Source: Ophioderma brevispina
Lineage: Eukaryota > Echinodermata > Ophiuroidea > Amphilepidida > Ophiodermatidae
Length of the DNA: 64,000 bases
NCBI GenBank assembly: GCA_023653785.1
Contig: JAMKCH010058368.1
Location: forward strand, 1-64,000
Direction: 5' to 3'
The number at the start of each line of letters is the position of its first letter. The stretch's first letter is position 1. Under the pieces are notes generated by a model. The model searched no databases and was not told the origin of the DNA. It was given only the letters and a program-made list of their open reading frames with translations. This document shows, piece by piece, positions 58,945-64,000 of the stretch. The translations under genes were made by a program, and so were the position numbers.

Positions 58945-58985
58945 GCCTACCCCTACGGCTACGCCTACGGCTACGACTACGTCTC
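58945..58985 (+). repeat. CTACGG hexanucleotide repeat
   Basis: CTACCCCTACGGCTACGCCT then ACGGCTACGACTACG: imperfect hexamer repeat of about 40 bp. The Val/Gly-rich minus ORF over it is an artefact. Confidence 0.75.
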
Positions 58986-59057
58986 CACTGTGCCGTTCAA
59001 GTTGCCGCTCCTTGAGGTTTAAATAAGCCAAATCGGCATTGTAACTTCCGGTAATGT

Positions 59058-59285
59058 TTTTAGGACTCCTGACCTTTCACCTCGTCAATATTTCAGGAAA
59101 ATTGCCTTTGGTAATTTCAAAAAATAGTTCTAAGATATGTTTTGATATTTTAAAATAAAAACCATTTTTTACTTCACTCAAATAATTTATAGCATAATTT
59201 TTATTGGCTATATTGCCGGAATAGTTTTAAAAACATAATTATTAAAATCATAATCTTGATTTGTCAAAGGTCAGGAGTCCTAAAA
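59058..59285. mobile_element. Short MITE with perfect 20-bp TIRs
   Basis: TTTTAGGACTCCTGACCTTT (59058-59077) is the exact reverse complement of the sequence at 59266-59285. The 228-bp element has an AT-rich interior and TGT or TT-like flanks (AATGT|, |TGTCG), so the target duplication may be 3 bp. No coding capacity. The identical TIRs suggest it is young or structurally constrained. Confidence 0.82.
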
Positions 59286-60655
59286 TGTCGCAAAACCTTC
59301 CCACAATGCATCACAAATCTGTATTGCCCATTTCGCTTATTAAGAAGAGAAACGTCGCGTGTTGGCGCTGTTTATTGTGTCTGATGGAAGCATATCGTGC
59401 TGAGTTTGTTTTCCGAAGTGGAGGGATAGCAAAGCCAGCAGTACGTGAGCTGAGAATCGCAAGGTTCTAACTGACATTTTGGTGATTTTGAGATATTGCC
59501 GTTTAAAGTTCACAAAAGAAACAACATAAAACAAAGAAATTTTACCGGAAGTGGGACCTTAAAACAAATTTATATTTTAAAACCTAAACAGATTATATCC
59601 CTTAGGTCCCTAGAGCAAAATGACGATCACTGCAAAAAGGAGAGGTAGCGGTATTTGTGTTGTTAGATCTAGGAGCACTTTCCCCATAAACACAAGGCAG
59701 GGGTTCGCTCCCGCGATTTTTTAAAGTGGCAAAAAATGGCATTAGGGGATTTAAGGGATATATCTTTTCGTCGCTGGTTCTGACATACTGACACAGTAAT
59801 TTCGTACTCTATGAACCATTCTCTCTTTCTTCGCACATGAAATGAACCATTGCAATTTGTGAAATGGAAATATTTAATCAGTTTTCATTCGTGAATATAA
59901 TTTCCAACGAAAATATGGTTACTTCTAGCTATGTTCAGACATACTGACACATCTCAGTACATTATGTGTCAGTACGTCTGTGAACACAAACAACTAATTT
60001 TGAGATATCATGTGACGAAAGCATTTTGAATTTTACTGAAGCTGATGTTCAGACATACCGACACATAACTTTGATCGTTAATTAAAAGCAATACATCCAG
60101 CGAACTTCAGAATAGTATGCAAATAATGTCTAGATATTAGGTAATCTTACAATTGTGATTATAAATGAAAAACGCCTACTCAATTGCATCAAAAAAATTT
60201 TGCATATGCCCAAAAATTTAACACTGATTTTCTCGAACATCTTTTTTCCTCATGTGTCGCTATGTCAGAACAGCGACGATTTTAATGCTTAGCAAATGCT
60301 AACTTCAAAGATATTATTATCTCACAAAAAGCCAAAATGTAGTTCTCAGCTCACGATTAGCCTTCTATTAACATAATGAGAGTTCATCATTTTAAAAACA
60401 ATTTCTGACGAACTCTTTCTTGAGATATTGAGCAAGAATGCCAAAAATTGGGCTTTAAAAAGCTTACGTGACGAAAACATTTGTTGTCATATATACCGAT
60501 GTATTGTGCTCGTGTTCTAGTGTGGATGATCTTGTGGCAAAGTTATCACTTTTTCATTGTTTAGTAAGAAATCAAAAGGTTTCATAGGAAGCCAATCACT
60601 AGTCAAGAACACAGTTGACGAACATTCATTTTGTGAAAACTATTTCCATTTTCAG
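59286..60655. other. Unassigned DNA 5' of the TSP1 exon
   Basis: AT-rich, contains three loosely similar ATGTTCAGACATAC(T/C)GACACAT segments near 59932, 60050 and 60250. A PAN exon expected for a paralogue of the minus-strand gene was sought on the + strand and not found. Confidence 0.35.
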
Positions 60656-60811
60656 CTGTATGGACGCATTGGGGATCCTGGGATACGTGCAGTACCTCCT
60701 GTGGTCCTGGGATACAAACACGTACAAGGCAGTGCTGTGATGCCGGTGCTACTAGTGCATCGTGTAAAGGACCGTCATCAGAATCCCAGGATTGTAACGT
60801 AGTTATATGTC
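60656..60811 (+). CDS. Thrombospondin type 1 (TSP1) domain exon, second gene
   Basis: A 156-bp + strand exon with acceptor TTTCCATTTTCAG and donor TATGTC|GTAAGT, phase 1-1. It reads VWTHWGSWDTCSTSCGPGIQ, TRTRQCC, then CKGPSSESQDCNVVIC, a full TSP1 domain with six cysteines, CSTSCG and the tryptophan motif. It has the same length and phase as the minus-strand exon at 38244-38399, and the two share long nucleotide blocks (GCAGTACCTCCTGTGGTCCT, GGACCGTCATCAGAATC). It therefore belongs to a paralogous gene transcribed in the opposite direction. Neighbouring exons of this gene were not identified. Confidence 0.93.
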
Positions 60812-62876
60812 GTAAGTATAAATTTTATGTCGATATTATGGAACACTTTTCTATGATAATGAACATAGGGCAACTATTTTGCTCTCTCAATAGTTTGTCA
60901 GACGACCATTCTTAGAGAGCGAGTGTGGTATATTCAGGCCATACCAAGAACATAACCAAACCATCCAATCAAATTAGCTGCTTATATAGTTTGGATGCAC
61001 ATAATCTTGTTTGTGTTTTGTCAAAGAAATGACGTACTGTTACGTCTTTATCACAACAAGAAAGTACGTCAGGTACGTCACTGAATGTACAGCTATTGAT
61101 CTGTTAGGTTGCACTCTCTGAATGCATGAGAGCAAATCCTCAAATCAATGTAGTTTTGATTAAGGAATTGAAACAGTACCTACCTGATGGGTTATTTGTA
61201 GCTTAATAACTGCATATTAACTTCTTGAGAGATAATTCAAAGCAGATCACGCGCGCTGACATTTTGTTGCGTGTAATACACGAACCAGCATTGTAGTGAT
61301 TATTTTTTCCGTCAGTGTTAAACGGGGCAGGACAAATCGATGTTTTGCGTATTTCAGCAAGGTATTCGATAAGGCCCCACACAGATATTATCAATAACTA
61401 TTGATATTATCATCAACTAAATTATGGCATAAGAAGTCCGACTCTAAGCTGGAATCAAGATTTCCCAGCTCAGGGAACAGTGTTGGACCAGTAATATCAA
61501 GAGTCTTAGGCTCATTCATACGACCTACTTTAATCTATATCAATGACTATTCAATTCAATAATATTTCACGCTATGATTTTACAATCTTACTTGGAATTT
61601 AATGTCCACTAGGTCCAGAGTTTTTAAACGAACATTGCAGTTCGACGATGGTATGTCCTCACAGCGAATACACCAAAATGACAGCATGCAAAAATATAAA
61701 AATCAACGGGAAATATAATCCATGGGAATCTTCTCAGTCCTGAAGATAACTTTTGTCCAGCAGTTCAAGACGACGGGGTTCAGTTGTCCCTCGACGACAC
61801 TAATATTCTGCAGCACCACAATCCAAGAGTTACCACCAAAAGTCTGCGTCGCAAATGTCCACCTTTAGAACCACAAACTGGAATCCTTTTTTTATTCCAA
61901 AACTGAAGCTAATTTTGCCTCAAAGATGACAGCAGACAGTTCAGCTTTCAAGCTCCTGTGCACCCAAAACATAATAAATCCTGGCTGTATGTACCGCATA
62001 GATCTACAATTACTGCTGATCAAAACTAGCTATACTAGCCCTGCCTACTGGCAAGTTCGTATCTGTATTTATGTTTTTCCCTCTAAGTTCCCCTATGTCT
62101 AATAATAATGGTAACAAATCGCTCCATCACCAACTCGCCCCATTAATAGCGAGCTCAATTTCACCGCCATCATATAAAAATCGCCCTACCCTATTTCAGC
62201 CTACTTTACAAATTAAAATTGCTTTAAATATATCTTCCCATGAGAGAACGTCATCAACTCATCACTTTGTAATCAAAATTTGTTGCAAAGTGCGTTAATT
62301 GACCAGGAAGGAATGTTAACTTGATGATACAAATTTCCCTCGAATTGCCACTTGATCGGTTGTCGACCACCTGAGAACGTTCGAAGATTTATTGGACAAA
62401 CACGCAACGAAAGAAAACCGCAATTGAACTTGCCTGCTATCGTAATCATTCCCTACAGAAACCATTCTTTGTCGTGCATGACAGAAAACGAATCATCATC
62501 TTATTACACAAGACTGCGTCTTCGCTTATTCACTTCATTTGTGATCTACTTCATTGTAGGCATTCCAAGTATGAAAAACCTAGGTTCGAAAAAAAATTGA
62601 GGGCGCTTCTTCATGGAATACCCTCATGTCTCTTAAGCTACTGCGTTTGCTCTAACTTCACACACGTCAACAAATAATTACAATAACAAATATATTTAAT
62701 CTTGATAAACCTTACGAATTTCGTACTTCAACTCAACCCATATCAACTCGGCCTACCTAAATCATTCCACTTTACATTTAAAAATCAGTAAAAATCTGGA
62801 GCAAATTGTTACAAGTGCGTTGTGCGTTTAAAAACCTGCTGCTGTTCGCTGCTTTATTATAAAATGGGCCGACTAA
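60812..62876. other. Downstream intron or intergenic DNA
   Basis: No sushi or F5/8C exon equivalent to the minus-strand gene was found on the + strand. The short + ORFs at 62071-62677 have no domain pattern. Confidence 0.35.
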
Positions 62877-62896
62877 GGTGACGAATTTTTTTTGTT

Positions 62897-62912
62897 TGGG
62901 GGGGGGGGGGGG
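62897..62912 (+). repeat. Poly-G run
   Basis: An uninterrupted run of about 15 G just before composition switches to GC-rich DNA of the LINE fragment. Confidence 0.8.
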
Positions 62913-62939
62913 CGATTTACAAGCCTTTTATTTGTATAC

Positions 62940-64000
62940 AACTATACGGCGCCAGCCGAGATGGTGTTCACCATTTAGCGCCAAATGTCCCCGCCTGTCA
63001 CCAAGCCAGGGATGCCAGATGGAACGCCCGCCGTACGCCTCGAACAATCACATCACACATAACATGTCTTCAAGAGGGGCGCACGACCCCCGCCCTGCTA
63101 CTGGCAACTTCCACACGCGACGTCCGAGACCCTTTATCAAATCGAAGCGAATGACAGCGACCCGCAAATCGTGCACGGCGCCTGCAACAGAAACGACACC
63201 GGAGGCATCTCCATACATCTGTGCCTTGGTCTTGTGCTCACGCCGATATGTCCTGCACTCGCACAAGAAACCCTGCTAGGTTGCCATCCAGTCTGTCCTG
63301 CACCCCTTCCCCATGGCCCAGGCCCCAGATCCATACAGCATACACCCCCACACCGGCTCCAAAGAACCTCAGCCCGGCTGACACCGGAGACACGAGACCG
63401 CCCACAAGTGTGTAGTTCACCGCAGGCCCCCCCATCTTCCAACCGCCCCCGCGCGACAGGAAGTCCCCCTCGCCGCCGGCAAACACGTGACCTTAGACAC
63501 TGAAGTCCCGACTCCCTGAGTCGGCCACCACCCGCGTGAGACAGGTCGATGTCTCACCCCCCCCCCCCTCACCGACAGCCATTGCACCCCAGTCCTACTG
63601 GCATTCAGATTGCAGGCCGACCTCGTCGCAGCATTCTCAAGCGATGCCAGCAGATCCCGTGCACCACACACCAAATCAGCTGCCAGAGCCAGACCACCGC
63701 GCAGCCAAGGTCCGTGAGACGCCGATTCCGGTGACGTCCAGAACGCCCGGGCCCGCTGAGAGTCCCCCGTCGCCCATGATGTCAAGACTCTGTCTGAGGA
63801 CGCAATCAACCACGTCCACAAAGAGACAGGGAGCAAGAGCATCTCCCTGGAGGACTCCAGCAGTTTGTTGTCAGGAACTCCCTGTTGGCCCATCCACGGT
63901 CTGCACAAAGCCATAGGGTCACCATACATGATGGCAATCGCCTCGACAGCCTCACCTGGGACACCGCAGCATGGCGAGAATATGCAGCACTACATTCCTG
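62940..64000 (-). mobile_element. GC-rich LINE reverse transcriptase fragment, cut by window edge
   Basis: On the minus strand from about 63850 one frame reads GVLQGDALAPCLFVDVVDCV then LRQSLDIMGDGGLSAG, matching RT motif B and the following helix (GVLQGDTLAPFLF..V.D.V.R). Just after, another frame reads ALAADLVCG, ARDLLASLENAATRSACNLN and ASRTGVQWL, corresponding to the YADD motif C, the LL..LE.AA segment and LN..KTE. Motif C reads AAD instead of ADD. The N-terminal part is beyond the window; the 3' part (62940-63400) is only weakly recognisable. Strong GC-richness sets it apart from the neighbouring DNA. The clade is not determined. Confidence 0.68.
63417..63929 (-). pseudogene. Reverse transcriptase ORF remnant in the right-edge LINE
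   Basis: 170 codons are open on the minus strand. The C-terminal two thirds includes GLALAADLVCGARDLLASLE, then NAATRSACNLNASRTGVQWL, the region around RT motif C and the following helix. The first third is out of frame with motif B (GVLQGDALAP), which is found in the neighbouring frame, so a frameshift lies inside. Without the second catalytic Asp and with the frame break, activity is not expected. Confidence 0.55.

Noticed and set aside
63048..63503. Several overlapping Pro-rich or Gly-rich ORFs on both strands
   Set aside because: GC-rich LINE sequence leaves many frames open; none showed a domain other than the minus-strand RT.

Overview
The window is animal nuclear DNA: small exons with GT/AG borders lie in long AT-rich introns packed with many repeat families. 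DIRS-type, RTE-type and Tc1-type elements, plus a secreted PAN/TSP1/sushi/F5-8C protein gene, suggest a marine invertebrate, possibly a deuterostome such as an echinoderm or hemichordate. The phylum is inferred only from general resemblance. Several coding segments are broken by single-base indels in short homopolymers beside intact splice sites, so uncorrected long-read errors probably contribute to the broken frames.

Regions from left to right. 0.4-2.1 kb: GC-rich remnant of a DIRS-like (tyrosine recombinase) retrotransposon, followed by a diverged direct repeat (2.3-3.7 kb). 3.7-11.7 kb (+): last four recognised exons of NELFA, encoding the C-terminal half of negative elongation factor A; its largest intron carries a TGTCAGGTGA-type minisatellite. 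12-20 kb: mostly non-coding DNA with small tandem repeats and one unrecognised minus-strand ORF that has a GTCACGTGAC palindrome upstream. 20.2-22.4 kb: a head-to-head array built from the 10-bp palindrome CAACGCGTTG, the most striking structure here. 24.6-26.7 kb: GGTCA-rich satellite. 27-33 kb: a MITE copy interrupted by about 150 nt of poly-C, then a purine-rich higher-order repeat.

33.5-41.5 kb (-): six phase-compatible exons of one gene encoding PAN, TSP1, sushi/CCP and discoidin (F5/8C) domains, a secreted or cell-surface adhesion/recognition architecture. A TIR element and an antisense RTE-type LINE sit in its introns. A second, related TSP1 exon lies on the other strand at 60.7 kb, pointing to a divergent paralogue.

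43-54 kb: a broken Tc1-like element, a LINE tail, and a 3-kb tandem duplication whose second copy carries a 1.47-kb TIR insertion. 55-64 kb: LINE fragments, a tRNA-like gene, a perfect-TIR MITE and a GC-rich LINE reverse transcriptase fragment running off the right edge. Apart from NELFA, the PAN/TSP1/CCP/F5-8C gene and its TSP1 relative, no host gene was recognised. All calls are by eye; no database search was run.
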